Origin: an uncultured Lachnoclostridium sp.
Lineage (GTDB): Bacteria; Bacillota; Clostridia; Lachnospirales; Lachnospiraceae
Direction of reading: 5' to 3'
Assembly (NCBI GenBank): GCA_946402335.1
Contig: CAMIWE010000008.1
Coordinates: forward strand, 1-50,677
Length of the DNA: 50,677 nt
A program made the translations under genes and the position numbers. Positions 33,044 through 41,534 of the stretch are shown one piece after another. Within the stretch, counting starts at the first letter, position 1; every line of letters begins with the position of its first letter. The notes below the pieces were generated by a model. That model saw only the letters and a program-made list of their open reading frames with translations. It was not told the DNA's origin and did not search any database.

Positions 33044-34258
33044 CTATGCACCGAGCAGCGGCTGGTCGTACCGGAACAGCTCCTCGTTGATTTTTAAGAT
33101 ATCATATTCCTTCTGCTCGATAAAGAAGCGGATGATCACATCAAAAAGCGAACTCTGTGAAAACGCATATCCCGCTTTTTTAAGCATTTCCTCCGCCTCT
33201 TCAGGCGGAAGCCTTAAGGCTACGGCAAATGCGATCGCCGTCGGCTTGCTCGGGCGGTACAGCGCGTCGCTTCGGATCTTCGAGAACAGTTTGCGGTCGA
33301 TATTGGCGCGGTGGTAGCATTCCGAATCGCTCATCCCGCTCTCATCGATCTTACGAAGAAGCATCTGGGAGAAGCTTTCATCAAGCATTCCCCGAAAATC
33401 CGGATGCGCTCCCATCGGTTTCGCCGCCGCGGCCTGCATTGCCTGGCAGTAGGCTGCACCTGCAAACGCTTCCCGGCGCTCCGAAGCTTTATCAAATACC
33501 GCGGAGTCACACTCTGCGGCTACTGAATCACATGTTTTTTTGCGTCTTTTGAAAAGCCCCGCTGCGTTCTTTCGGGCCTCCTTCGCGTTCGGTTCGCTAT
33601 GCCCGGCGGGCAGAGGCGCCTGTATTTTAGCTTCCGAGGGGTCCTTTTCCTCTGCGGCCTCTGTTTCCCCGGTCTCCGCTTCCGCTACGCATTCCGCATC
33701 CTCCGTCTCTTCGCTTAAGGAGTATACATTGTATTTGGCGGGCTCATACCAATGCCTGCGGATATACTCAGCCAGTTCCCGCCGGCCGCTCGTTTCCGCC
33801 CCGTTATAATAGACGAACAGGACGGTCATATCGTGCGTTTCCAGGAATTCCCTGGCTGCGGAAGCCGCGATTTCCGCCGCTTCCTCCTTCGGATAACCGT
33901 ATACGCCGGTCGAGATTGCGGGAAATGCGACGCTCTCGCACTGCTTTTCGGCTGCAAGTTCCAGACTCTTAATGTAACAGCTTCGAAGCAGTTCCGGCTC
34001 CCCGTTCTTTCCGCCCCGGTACACCGGGCCAACCGTATGGATCACGTATTTGCAGGGCAGACGGTAAGCTCCGGTGATCTTCGCCTCGCCGGTTTCGCAT
34101 CCGTGAAGCGTCCGGCATTCGGCCAGAAGCTCCGGTCCGGCCGCTCTGTGGATCGCGCCGTCCACTCCGCCTCCGCCGAGAAGGCTGTTGTTCGCGGCAT
34201 TGACGATCGCGTCCGCCTTGATTTTCGTAATGTCTCCCTTAACAAACAGTAACGGCAT
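33044..34258 (-). CDS. Macrodomain protein with unknown conserved C-terminal domain
   Basis: About 404 residues. The N-terminal macrodomain (1-165) has [19 protein letters not shown] (19-37) and the ISTGVYGYP loop near 118, as in O-acetyl-ADP-ribose deacetylases (YmdB-like). A Glu/Ala-rich linker (about 180-280) leads to a C-terminal helical domain (from about 295: [49 protein letters not shown]), which looks like a divergent HTH-type module. The start is the ATG at 34258, six bases after GGGAGG; the preceding ATG abuts the site. It probably binds or hydrolyses ADP-ribose derivatives. The C-terminal domain might bind DNA. Confidence 0.85.
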   Translation of the reverse strand: MPLLFVKGDITKIKADAIVNAANNSLLGGGGVDGAIHRAAGPELLAECRTLHGCETGEAKITGAYRLPCKYVIHTVGPVYRGGKNGEPELLRSCYIKSLELAAEKQCESVAFPAISTGVYGYPKEEAAEIAASAAREFLETHDMTVLFVYYNGAETSGRRELAEYIRRHWYEPAKYNVYSLSEETEDAECVAEAETGETEAAEEKDPSEAKIQAPLPAGHSEPNAKEARKNAAGLFKRRKKTCDSVAAECDSAVFDKASERREAFAGAAYCQAMQAAAAKPMGAHPDFRGMLDESFSQMLLRKIDESGMSDSECYHRANIDRKLFSKIRSDALYRPSKPTAIAFAVALRLPPEEAEEMLKKAGYAFSQSSLFDVIIRFFIEQKEYDILKINEELFRYDQPLLGA

Positions 34259-34298
34259 ATTCATCCTCCCATGTGCGCCCTTATCAGGGTCCGGTTTC

Positions 34299-34329
34299 AT
34301 CATAGCACATTTTCCGCAAAAGGAAAATG
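34299..34329 (-). promoter_or_regulatory. Inverted repeat and -10 upstream of the macrodomain gene
   Basis: CATTTTCC (34308-34315) and GGAAAATG (34322-34329) are inverted around six bases. A minus-strand TATGAT (34304-34299) immediately downstream may be the -10, with the repeat covering the poor -35 region. An operator is possible. Confidence 0.4.
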
Positions 34330-34344
34330 CCCCGCCGGGGCATT
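34318..34344 (-). terminator. Terminator facing the repeat array
   Basis: AATGCCCC (34326-34333) and GGGGCATT (34337-34344) form a perfect 8 bp stem with a 3-base loop; the minus strand continues TTCCTTTT. It faces transcription arriving from the repeat array, not from any protein gene. Confidence 0.7.
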
Positions 34345-34358
34345 CCATATACATAAAC

Positions 34359-34385
34359 AGGGCTGCGTCTTAATTGCGCAGCCCT
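34359..34385. terminator. GC-rich hairpin beside the repeat array
   Basis: GGGCTGCG (34360-34367) pairs with CGCAGCCC (34377-34384). T-runs are weak on both sides (minus: TGTTTATG). It precedes the stronger terminator on the minus strand. Confidence 0.5.
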
Positions 34386-34418
34386 TAAATATATAATTTT
34401 ATATTCAGTTCACTCAAC

Positions 34419-34912
34419 TTAGTACATTGGTCTGTACCATCCATTTCTTAACATTTTGATTTGCGTCGATCAACTTATGTTTTTGTTGGAGTGTACCTGC
34501 CTTTCATAATATCGTTTTAGGTCTGACGGTTTAAGTATCCTTTGGAGTATACCTACCTTTCATAATATCGTTTCGGGTAGTTCAATTAAACTATTCCTTT
34601 GGACTGTACCTGCCTTTCATAATATCGTTTTGGGTAGTTCAGTTTAAGTGTTCTTTGGACTGTACCTGCCTTTCGTGATATTTGTTTTTATGATGACCAA
34701 TTTACGTTCCCATTGGAGTGTACCTTCCTGATTTATTTCCAATCTATATGAATTGACTGTCTTAACATTGCTTTCTTTTTACACTTCGTTATTTTCAATT
34801 TATGTCCGGTGTCCCATTGGAGTTTACCATCCTTCATTCGGTGTTTTCAGTTTTGTTAATCAGTCGCTTTCCGTCATTCTATGATCGGTCGCTGCTTAGT
34901 ACATCGGGCTCA
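34419..34912. repeat. Degenerate tandem array, about 57-base period
   Basis: The anchor TTGGA(G/C)TGTACC recurs at about 34427, 34486, 34542, 34599, 34655, 34713 and 34817, giving spacings of 56-59 bases and one double-length gap. The best units share TACCTGCCTTTCATAATATC and GGGTAGTTCA. The outer units both contain TTAGTACAT(T/C)GG (34419 and about 34896). On the minus strand, three units open with ATG and read MKGRYTPTKT, MKGRYTPKDT and MKGRYSPKE, each ending in a stop. GC content is visibly far lower than in the flanking genes. Confidence 0.8.
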
Positions 34913-34984
34913 CCTCTTTCGTTTTTATTGGCTTTCTCTAAGCCGATCCGTTTGTTCTTTCGGATTGTTTTCTCTTCTTTTGTT

Positions 34985-35157
34985 GTCTATACTTTACCAC
35001 CGGGTGATATATTTGTCAATACAATTTTATAGTTTTATGCCAAATATTTTCTATTTTCCGATATTTTTATAAAATATTCTGACAATTTGTGTAAAAAATT
35101 GATATTTTGGCGCATTTTCAGGCGAGTTTTCAGAATTGGTCTCCTTTTTCAGCGGTT
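34985..35157. other. AT-rich spacer upstream of the repeat array
   Basis: It carries the promoter at 34991-35019. The rest, up to the fused ABC gene stop at 35158, is very AT-rich and shows no gene or clear terminator. Confidence 0.5.
34991..35019 (-). promoter_or_regulatory. Consensus promoter pointing into the repeat array
   Basis: Minus strand TTGACA (35019-35014), a 17-base spacer, then TAAAGT (34996-34991). The nearest protein gene downstream is more than 700 bases away, beyond two hairpins. Confidence 0.65.
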
Positions 35158-36753
35158 TTACCCGAGTTTTACGATTGCAACGTTCCGGAAATATTCAGAA
35201 ATTTTCTCGATTTCTGACTGGTTATGCGTCACAATTACAATCGCGTTATCTTCCTTGTGTTCCTTTAGCAGGCGCATCATGCAGGTTTTCTTCTCTTCGT
35301 CAAGACCGGTAAACGGCTCGTCGAGAAGGATCATGTCCGACCGTACGGCCAGTGCGCGGCACCAGGCAACTCGTCGTTTCATACCGCCGGAAAATGCGGA
35401 CACCGCCTTTCCTTCGGTTTCGGTAATCCCTGCGCTTCGAAGAAGTTCCGCTGCCCCGGAACGGTCCGGTGCATCCGGAACAATCCGTACATTGGCCGAG
35501 GCCGAAAGCTGTTCGCAAAGCCTGTTTTCCTGGAACACGGCCGACAGAACCGTATGTTCAGCACGTATTACGGTTCCTCCATCCGGCTCGGTCAGGCCGA
35601 GCAATATGCGAAGAAGCGTCGTTTTGCCGATCCCGGACGGTCCGGAAAGAATCGTCACGGTTCCCGGCATTAATTTCATATCTACTGCAGAAAGAACCGT
35701 CTTGCCGTCATAATTCTTGCAAACGCCCTGTAATTCACATACCGGAACACCGGATGCGGCAGCTGTTTTACGAGCGGTATCACCGGCCGGCTTATGAGCC
35801 GTATCGCTGTCAGCGGGTTTTAGGGTGTCATCCGGTACCTGTTTCGTACCCTCAACCATCGTTTCGGACGAAGCGGCTGCCGCGGAAACTCCCGCATCCG
35901 CTTCGGTTCTGTCCGGCTCTGCGGCCGTATCGCCCTTCTTCGGTGCCGGATCACCCCAGCACAAAAACCGTAAAAGTCTTCCGCGATGTTTCCAAAGCGT
36001 CGGGTTGCTGAAGGACACGGTCAGAAGACGGAACAGGAACAGAAATACCTTTTCAAACAGGACGCTTACGGCGATGATCACGATTGTCCAGGCAAATACG
36101 CCCTCCGCGTCGACATACAGTTTCGAATAATACAGTTCATGGCCGATGGAATCGGGCGACTGCGCGATCAGTTCGGCCGCAATTCCCGCCTTCCAGCAAA
36201 GGCTTAATCCCGCCGAACAGGCTGCCGTCGTGTACGGGAGCATCGAAGGGATGATCATGCACCGGAGCCGTCTTAAAAAAGGAACCCGGAATACTTTGGC
36301 CGCTTCCTTAAGCTTTCCGTCCGTTCCGGCAATTCCCTTCCGCACATTTTCGTAAACCACCGGAAATACCATCAAAAGAGAGATTACAAGGCCGATCTTT
36401 GCGGGCTGTACGAAGAAGAGCAAAAGAATAATGAACGATACAACCGGAACGGTTTTGATCAGTTTTACTCCGGGCATTAAAAGCGTCTCGACGATCTCAC
36501 TCGTGCTGCTGATCACCGCAAGGATCAGTCCTGCTGCCAAAGCAAGCAGAAAGCCGGTTGTAACATGGCGGAAGCTGCCCCATACAACGGCTGCGAACTG
36601 CTTATCGCGAAGCAACGCAAGAAGCGCACGGAATACTGCCGTGGGATAAGGCAGCAATACCGGCTTATTCAGCCGGTATGCAGCAAGTGCCCACAGTCCG
36701 ATCCATAACAAAACGGCAACTGCGGTCAAAATTGTTTTCTTCCATCTGTTCAA
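35158..36753 (-). CDS. Fused ABC transporter: permease and ATPase in one chain
   Basis: 531 residues. Residues 1-250 form an SsuC/TauC-like permease with about six membrane segments and the EAA loop EAAKVFRVPFLRRLRCMIIP (150-169). A low-complexity Asp/Ala/Thr linker (268-336) joins it to an SsuB-like ATPase with Walker A GPSGIGKTT (371-379), Q-loop FQEN, signature FSGGMKRR (454-461), Walker B MILLDEP (474-480) and switch TTHN-type VTHNQSE. Members of this class import sulfonates, nitrate or pyrimidine precursors using a binding protein, which is absent nearby. The start is a TTG at 36753 with AGGAG ten bases upstream. The fusion of the two domains is unusual. Confidence 0.88.
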   Translation of the reverse strand: MNRWKKTILTAVAVLLWIGLWALAAYRLNKPVLLPYPTAVFRALLALLRDKQFAAVVWGSFRHVTTGFLLALAAGLILAVISSTSEIVETLLMPGVKLIKTVPVVSFIILLLFFVQPAKIGLVISLLMVFPVVYENVRKGIAGTDGKLKEAAKVFRVPFLRRLRCMIIPSMLPYTTAACSAGLSLCWKAGIAAELIAQSPDSIGHELYYSKLYVDAEGVFAWTIVIIAVSVLFEKVFLFLFRLLTVSFSNPTLWKHRGRLLRFLCWGDPAPKKGDTAAEPDRTEADAGVSAAAASSETMVEGTKQVPDDTLKPADSDTAHKPAGDTARKTAAASGVPVCELQGVCKNYDGKTVLSAVDMKLMPGTVTILSGPSGIGKTTLLRILLGLTEPDGGTVIRAEHTVLSAVFQENRLCEQLSASANVRIVPDAPDRSGAAELLRSAGITETEGKAVSAFSGGMKRRVAWCRALAVRSDMILLDEPFTGLDEEKKTCMMRLLKEHKEDNAIVIVTHNQSEIEKISEYFRNVAIVKLG

Positions 36754-36767
36754 AGGTTTACGACTCC

Positions 36768-38408
36768 TTACTCAGACATACTGAAACGGATAATTTTCCA
36801 TACGACGCCGAGAATCACGATGCCGATTCCGGCACACAATACAAACAGTCCGGCCTTTTCAAAGTGTCCGAGAAGCACTTTGCGGATAATCCGGATATAG
36901 GTCTCGCCGATCTGGTTCTTCGCAAACTTCTCGATCAGCGTTCCGCCCATCCGTACTCCGCCGAATACCAGGCCGCCCACAAGCGATCCGGTAACTCCGA
37001 TATGCAGCAGCGAAGAGTCAACGAAGCGGCCGCATGCCAGGAAGATCATCAGCGCGAAAAATCCGGCAACGCCGAACGCAATATATAACATCGTATCGGA
37101 GAAGATGAATTTCAGGACTTTCATGCCGAATGCAAACTGTTCTCCCGATTTGTCAGGCGTTTTGGTGACTGCTTCCTCGTTAAAGTTCTCAATCTCCTTC
37201 CGGATGGAATCGAAGTCTTCCTCCTTCATCTTCTTTCCGGTATATTTTTCAATCGTATCCGCATTGTCCTCAAGGATTTCAATGACCTTATCCGAATCAA
37301 TCATCAATTCATCGGAATCGCCGGTAAGATAACCGACAAAATCCCCGAGCGTTGATGTGAGAAGCTTCTGCACATCCTCGTCGCTTAACAGTTCGTTCAG
37401 GTTCTCCTCCGTCAGTTCGGGATACAATGCTCTCTGCTCTTCGGGAATCTGTTCGATTACATACTGGGCAATGGACTTTCCGTCGTCTTCCTTACGGCCG
37501 GTCAGATCGCCGACATTCACTTTTGAGATGGTCTCGGAATCCAACACCGCCTCCGACAGATTATCTACGGAAAGGGCTTTCTGCATGCCGAACACGATAA
37601 TGGAAACCAAAACGGACAGGAACAGGAATATGCAAAGAAAGCACGCCAGGAACCGGCGTCCGATTCCGAGTTTCCGCTTCTCTTCTTTGACCTGCTTCAC
37701 CGGAGCATATGCCGCTCCGTCATAGCCTGCGCCGTAGGGCGTATACTGCTGTTCATACGGCTGCTGGTACTGCTGTGTATAAGGCTGCTGGTACTGCTGC
37801 GCGTTCGTCTGCTGCGCGGACTCCGGCGTGTTCGGCGTGAACACCGCTACGGTTGCTCCGCCGTAAACGCCCTCCCCGTAGGTAGGCGCAACCGACACGG
37901 GCTCGGGCTGCTTTACAGGCACCGGAACCGGAACGACAGGGGTGACCGGCTCGGGTTCTGCCGGCGTTTCGGGAACGGGGCCCGCTGCTTCCGCAACCGG
38001 TTCGTCTAAGACTTCCGCCGGGTCGGGCACTTCCACAATCGGTGCATTTAAAGAGGCAATCGAATCAACCGCCTCCGAAACCGTCTCGTTTAAGGTAACA
38101 ACCGGCCCGGCTGCTTCCGAAACCGTCTCATTTAAGGTAACAACCGAATCGGCTGCTTCCACAACCGGCTCGTTTAAGGTTTCTATCGTATCCGCTACGG
38201 TATCCGCGGTTTCCCCAGCGGCTTTTGTCACAGCTTCTTCCACCGTATCCGCCGCATCCGATACTTCCGAAACCGCCCCGGAAACTGCCGTTTCCACAAC
38301 GTCCGCGGTCTTCTCCGCGGCATCCCCGGCGATTTCCGCACCGCAGTTCATGCAAAACCGAAATCCGCCAAATGTCTCCTCTCCGCAAACCGGACATTTC
38401 CTGTTCAT
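36768..38408 (-). CDS. Zinc-ribbon membrane protein with repeat-rich linker
   Basis: About 546 residues. The N-terminal double zinc ribbon reads CPVCGEETFGGFRFCMNCG (4-22). Residues about 45-165 are an acidic Thr/Val/Ala region with 14-residue repeats (TLNETVSEAAG type), followed by Pro-rich and Gln/Tyr-rich segments (QQYQQPYTQQY). A membrane helix (about 255-277) then leads to an outer domain of about 150 residues, and three or four hydrophobic segments close the protein. The start at 38408 has GGGAGG upstream; the longer frame to 38435 is not used. It sits 14 bases upstream of the fused ABC gene, so they are probably co-transcribed. Function unknown. Confidence 0.78.
   Translation of the reverse strand: MNRKCPVCGEETFGGFRFCMNCGAEIAGDAAEKTADVVETAVSGAVSEVSDAADTVEEAVTKAAGETADTVADTIETLNEPVVEAADSVVTLNETVSEAAGPVVTLNETVSEAVDSIASLNAPIVEVPDPAEVLDEPVAEAAGPVPETPAEPEPVTPVVPVPVPVKQPEPVSVAPTYGEGVYGGATVAVFTPNTPESAQQTNAQQYQQPYTQQYQQPYEQQYTPYGAGYDGAAYAPVKQVKEEKRKLGIGRRFLACFLCIFLFLSVLVSIIVFGMQKALSVDNLSEAVLDSETISKVNVGDLTGRKEDDGKSIAQYVIEQIPEEQRALYPELTEENLNELLSDEDVQKLLTSTLGDFVGYLTGDSDELMIDSDKVIEILEDNADTIEKYTGKKMKEEDFDSIRKEIENFNEEAVTKTPDKSGEQFAFGMKVLKFIFSDTMLYIAFGVAGFFALMIFLACGRFVDSSLLHIGVTGSLVGGLVFGGVRMGGTLIEKFAKNQIGETYIRIIRKVLLGHFEKAGLFVLCAGIGIVILGVVWKIIRFSMSE
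37987..38196 (-). repeat. Five 42-base in-frame repeats in the zinc-ribbon gene
   Basis: Units begin at 37987, 38029, 38071, 38113 and 38155, each encoding about 14 residues around TLNE-V-EAA. The middle units are nearly identical (GCTTCCGAAACCGTCTC). In-frame length changes are expected between strains. Confidence 0.8.
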
Positions 38409-38476
38409 GTTATCCTCCCAATATCGGAAAACCAAATGTTCCGTAATAATCTTCCCCGCGGTTGCCCGCTATTTGA

Positions 38477-38505
38477 AATGTAACACAACTTTTCGCGGCG
38501 CGCAA
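38477..38505 (-). promoter_or_regulatory. Promoter of the zinc-ribbon/fused ABC operon
   Basis: Minus strand TTGCGC (38505-38500), a 17-base spacer, then TACATT (38482-38477). Confidence 0.55.
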
Positions 38506-38515
38506 CCCATTTTCC

Positions 38516-39715
38516 TTACGGGAGCGGGCTTTCGGGCGCATTTTCCGTATGGGAAACGGTCTTACGAAGCATCCGTTCGTGCATCCAGAACATGAGCACG
38601 AGAACCGCCGCAAGATAATACGGCAGGAGCGATACCCCGAACTGCTGCGCAAGCAACCCGAAAAGCGGCGGCATAACAAGAATTCCAAGGTAGGAGGTTG
38701 CCATCTGCAGGCCGATGACCGCCTGGGAGCGGGATGCGCCGAAGCGGAACGGCGTCGCATGGATAATGCACGGGAATATCGGCGCGCAGCCAAATCCGAC
38801 CGTTAAAAATCCCGCAAGCGACACGTTCTTCCCGAGGGGAAGAAAGAAAAGCGCCACGCCGATGGTAATGATGCCGATGCCGATCCGCACCATCTGCTTA
38901 TCGTTAAAACGCATTGTGACCAATCCGCCAAGCCCCCGTCCGACGGCAATGCCGATATAGAACATACCCGCATAAGACGCTGCCGCTGCCGCGGAAACGC
39001 CTTTGCAAAGCGTCAGATAGCTGCTCGCCCAGAGTGCGGCCGTCTGCTCCACGGCGCAATAGCAGAAGAAGCAAAGAAGCACTTCCTTAACGCCCGGAAT
39101 CCGAAGGATTTGGGGAAGGGAAAGTCTTCCTCCCTCTTCTTCCGAAGACCCGGTATCCGTTCCCTTTACGGCCTTCTTCCAGACCGGAAGGCTCAAAACG
39201 AGAATCACGCTAAGTACGATCTGCAGGATACCGATCACGCGGTACCCGGCCGTCCAGTGCTTTCCTGCCGTCAGAACGGCTCCCATGATATACGGACCGG
39301 TCATCGCGCCGACGCCCCACATGCAATGTAACCAGCTCATATGGCGGCTCTTAAAATGGAGTGCCACATAGTTGTTGAGGGCGGCGTCCACGCTTCCTGC
39401 GCCGAGTCCGTACGGCAAAGCCCACACGCAAAGAAGCCCGAAAGACCGGCTGAACGAAAAACCGATCAGTGCTGCCGCAGTTGTGGCAACACTGATCGCT
39501 GTAATCTTAGCAGTACCGAAACGATGCGTCAGACGGTCGCTTAACAGACTGGAAACAACCGTTCCGGCACAGATGATAACGGAAAGGATTCCGGCATAGG
39601 ACACCGGTACCCCGAACTCCGGATAGGCAGACGGCCACGCAGCGCCGAGCAGCGCGTCCGGAAGTCCGAGACTGATAAACGAAAGATAAATCAGAACAAG
39701 CAGCAGATGTACCAT
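38516..39715 (-). CDS. Major facilitator superfamily transporter
   Basis: 399 residues with about 12 hydrophobic segments. The first half opens with a GLPDALLGAAWPSAY segment, and SLLSDRLTHRFGTAKI matches the MFS loop 2-3 motif. The FucP/YfkF-like subfamily is suggested by LGLPDALLG, as in the Bacteroides/Firmicute sugar or drug carriers. AAAGGA lies upstream of the ATG. It is 22 bases after the ABC exporter pair and likely in the same transcript. Substrate unknown. Confidence 0.9.
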   Translation of the reverse strand: MVHLLLVLIYLSFISLGLPDALLGAAWPSAYPEFGVPVSYAGILSVIICAGTVVSSLLSDRLTHRFGTAKITAISVATTAAALIGFSFSRSFGLLCVWALPYGLGAGSVDAALNNYVALHFKSRHMSWLHCMWGVGAMTGPYIMGAVLTAGKHWTAGYRVIGILQIVLSVILVLSLPVWKKAVKGTDTGSSEEEGGRLSLPQILRIPGVKEVLLCFFCYCAVEQTAALWASSYLTLCKGVSAAAAASYAGMFYIGIAVGRGLGGLVTMRFNDKQMVRIGIGIITIGVALFFLPLGKNVSLAGFLTVGFGCAPIFPCIIHATPFRFGASRSQAVIGLQMATSYLGILVMPPLFGLLAQQFGVSLLPYYLAAVLVLMFWMHERMLRKTVSHTENAPESPLP

Positions 39716-39737
39716 ATCCGGTTCCTTTCCTTACTTT

Positions 39738-41534
39738 TTAAGCTTCATAACGTCCGGCCTGTACACGCCACATGGCGGCATACCGTCCGTTCAGTTTTAA
39801 AAGGCTTTCGTGCGTGCCTTCCTCCACGATCCGTCCTTTCTCAAGCATCAGGATACGGTCCGAATCCCTTGTTGTCGACAGACGGTGGGAAATGTAAAAC
39901 ACGGTCTTGCCCTTTGCCGCCGAATGCATTGCCTTGTTGAGCTCGTATTCCGCAATCGGGTCAAGGGCGCTTGAAGGCTCATCCATGACAAGGATGTCGG
40001 CATTCTTATAAAATGCACGGGAGATAGCGATCTTCTGGCTTTCACCGCCCGAGAAGTTGACTCCTTCTTCGTCAAATTCGCGGGTAACCTGGGTTTCGAT
40101 GCCGTGCGGGAGCGTCTCCAGCCGTTCACCGAAGCCGGCCCTCTTTAACGAGGAACGGACACGGTCGCCTTTTCGGGTAAGATCCTCCGCAGGAACGCTC
40201 TCCATCACCACATTTTCCGCTAAGGAAGCGGCATACATCTGGTAATCCTGGAAGACAACGCCGATGCGGCGCCGGTAGTCCTCCGTGCGGTATTCGCGGA
40301 TATCCCTGTCATGGTAGGAAATCGTTCCTTCACTCGGGTCGTAAAGGCGCATCAGCAGTTTGATAAGCGTCGTCTTGCCCGCGCCGTTATAGCCGACGAT
40401 GGCAATCTTCTCGCCCGGCTTTACCGTAAGGCAGATGTCCTTAAGCGTTTCCTCCGCATCCTCACGGTAACGGAAGCTCACGTGATCAAGACGGATTCCG
40501 GAGCCTTCCTCGGGAACCTTTTCCCCGGTTTCGTTAACGGTTTTCGGCGTATAAGCAAGGAAGGCGCGAATCTTATCAACGTAAAGACTGTTCTCCTGCG
40601 CCATCGGGAAGATGTCCGCAAGGTCCGCCATGCCTCTTCTTAAGCTGCCGGTACGGTTAAACAATACGACTGCGTTACTGTAGTCAATTACATGCAGAAC
40701 GGCTGCCCGGAACACCAGGTAGGAAATGTAAATGCCGTCCATGATGAAATCCGCAGCCAGATAGCCGTTCGAAAACAGCAAAGCCGAACGCTTTCCGCCG
40801 ACCTTCTTCTGTTCCGTAATAATCTCTTCGTTGGCTTCCGCGAATTCCTCCTCGAGGCGGTCGCCGACTGCAGGGTGCAGGCGGAGTTCCTTCGCGAAAT
40901 CGTTCAGGTAGAATACGCGGCTTACGTAATTCCGCTTTCGGACAAGCGGATTCGTGCGGATGCGCACTTTGTAATTCAGCTTGTTCAGCACCTTCGAGAT
41001 AAAGAACCGGAGGATGAAGGAGGCAAGCACGAACAAAATGCCGGCCGCATCGGTCATCAGGTAGAAGATACCGGTCGTGAACAGAATCGTAAGCGCCTGC
41101 ACGATCCGGTTGCACATCGTTAAGAACCGGTCGATGGAGCTTTCCGATTCGGCAACGGCAAGCACGAAATCGTTGTAATAATCCGGATCGTCATAGCAGC
41201 TCAGATCCAGCTCCGCCGCCTTTTGAAACATCTGTTCCTTTAAGGCTTTATAAAGCTTCGGCTTCGAACGGTACGTCCATCCGTGGATGAAGAAGCCGTC
41301 CGGAATGATCTGCAACAGGTTCAGAAGGAATATGAGCCCGATATAGAAGAACGCCTTGCTGAACGGCTCGCCGTATTCCGCACAGTGCAATACGTAGCGG
41401 ATACCGAGCACATGCTCCAAAAAGATCACGCCCTGGTAACGGAAACCGTCATACAGGAAGTATATCATATATGCGGGGCATGTGCGGAAGCAGAGTTTCC
41501 ATAAAAACAGCTGGTTGCTTAATACCTTTTTCAT
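39738..41534 (-). CDS. ABC exporter half-transporter, subunit 2
   Basis: 598 residues. The N-terminal six-helix exporter domain (1-310) is followed by an ATPase with Walker A GYNGAGKTT (near 386), signature FSGGESQK, Walker B ILVMDEPSSALDP with catalytic glutamate, and switch ISHRLS. Its gene start overlaps the stop of the partner gene (ATGA), so the two are made in a fixed ratio and presumably form a heterodimer. Both sites look catalytically complete. Drug, peptide or lipid export is possible. Confidence 0.92.
   Translation of the reverse strand: MKKVLSNQLFLWKLCFRTCPAYMIYFLYDGFRYQGVIFLEHVLGIRYVLHCAEYGEPFSKAFFYIGLIFLLNLLQIIPDGFFIHGWTYRSKPKLYKALKEQMFQKAAELDLSCYDDPDYYNDFVLAVAESESSIDRFLTMCNRIVQALTILFTTGIFYLMTDAAGILFVLASFILRFFISKVLNKLNYKVRIRTNPLVRKRNYVSRVFYLNDFAKELRLHPAVGDRLEEEFAEANEEIITEQKKVGGKRSALLFSNGYLAADFIMDGIYISYLVFRAAVLHVIDYSNAVVLFNRTGSLRRGMADLADIFPMAQENSLYVDKIRAFLAYTPKTVNETGEKVPEEGSGIRLDHVSFRYREDAEETLKDICLTVKPGEKIAIVGYNGAGKTTLIKLLMRLYDPSEGTISYHDRDIREYRTEDYRRRIGVVFQDYQMYAASLAENVVMESVPAEDLTRKGDRVRSSLKRAGFGERLETLPHGIETQVTREFDEEGVNFSGGESQKIAISRAFYKNADILVMDEPSSALDPIAEYELNKAMHSAAKGKTVFYISHRLSTTRDSDRILMLEKGRIVEEGTHESLLKLNGRYAAMWRVQAGRYEA

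Larger units (their letters stand above)
34318..34984 (-). ncRNA. Candidate repeat-containing noncoding RNA
   Basis: A consensus minus-strand promoter (34991-35019) lies upstream of an AT-rich region without a long open reading frame, which contains about eight degenerate 57-base repeats. Two hairpins (34359-34385 and 34326-34344) follow, the latter with a T-run. This arrangement predicts a transcript of about 660 bases. I do not recognise it as a known RNA class. Alternatively, the repeats could encode very short peptides (M-K-G-R-Y-T/S-P...). Both the boundaries and the existence of the RNA are inferred. Confidence 0.4.

Noticed and set aside
34419..34912. CRISPR array in the AT-rich repeats
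   Set aside because: Units are degenerate along their whole length, the period is 56-59 with similar rather than unique spacers, and no cas genes are near.
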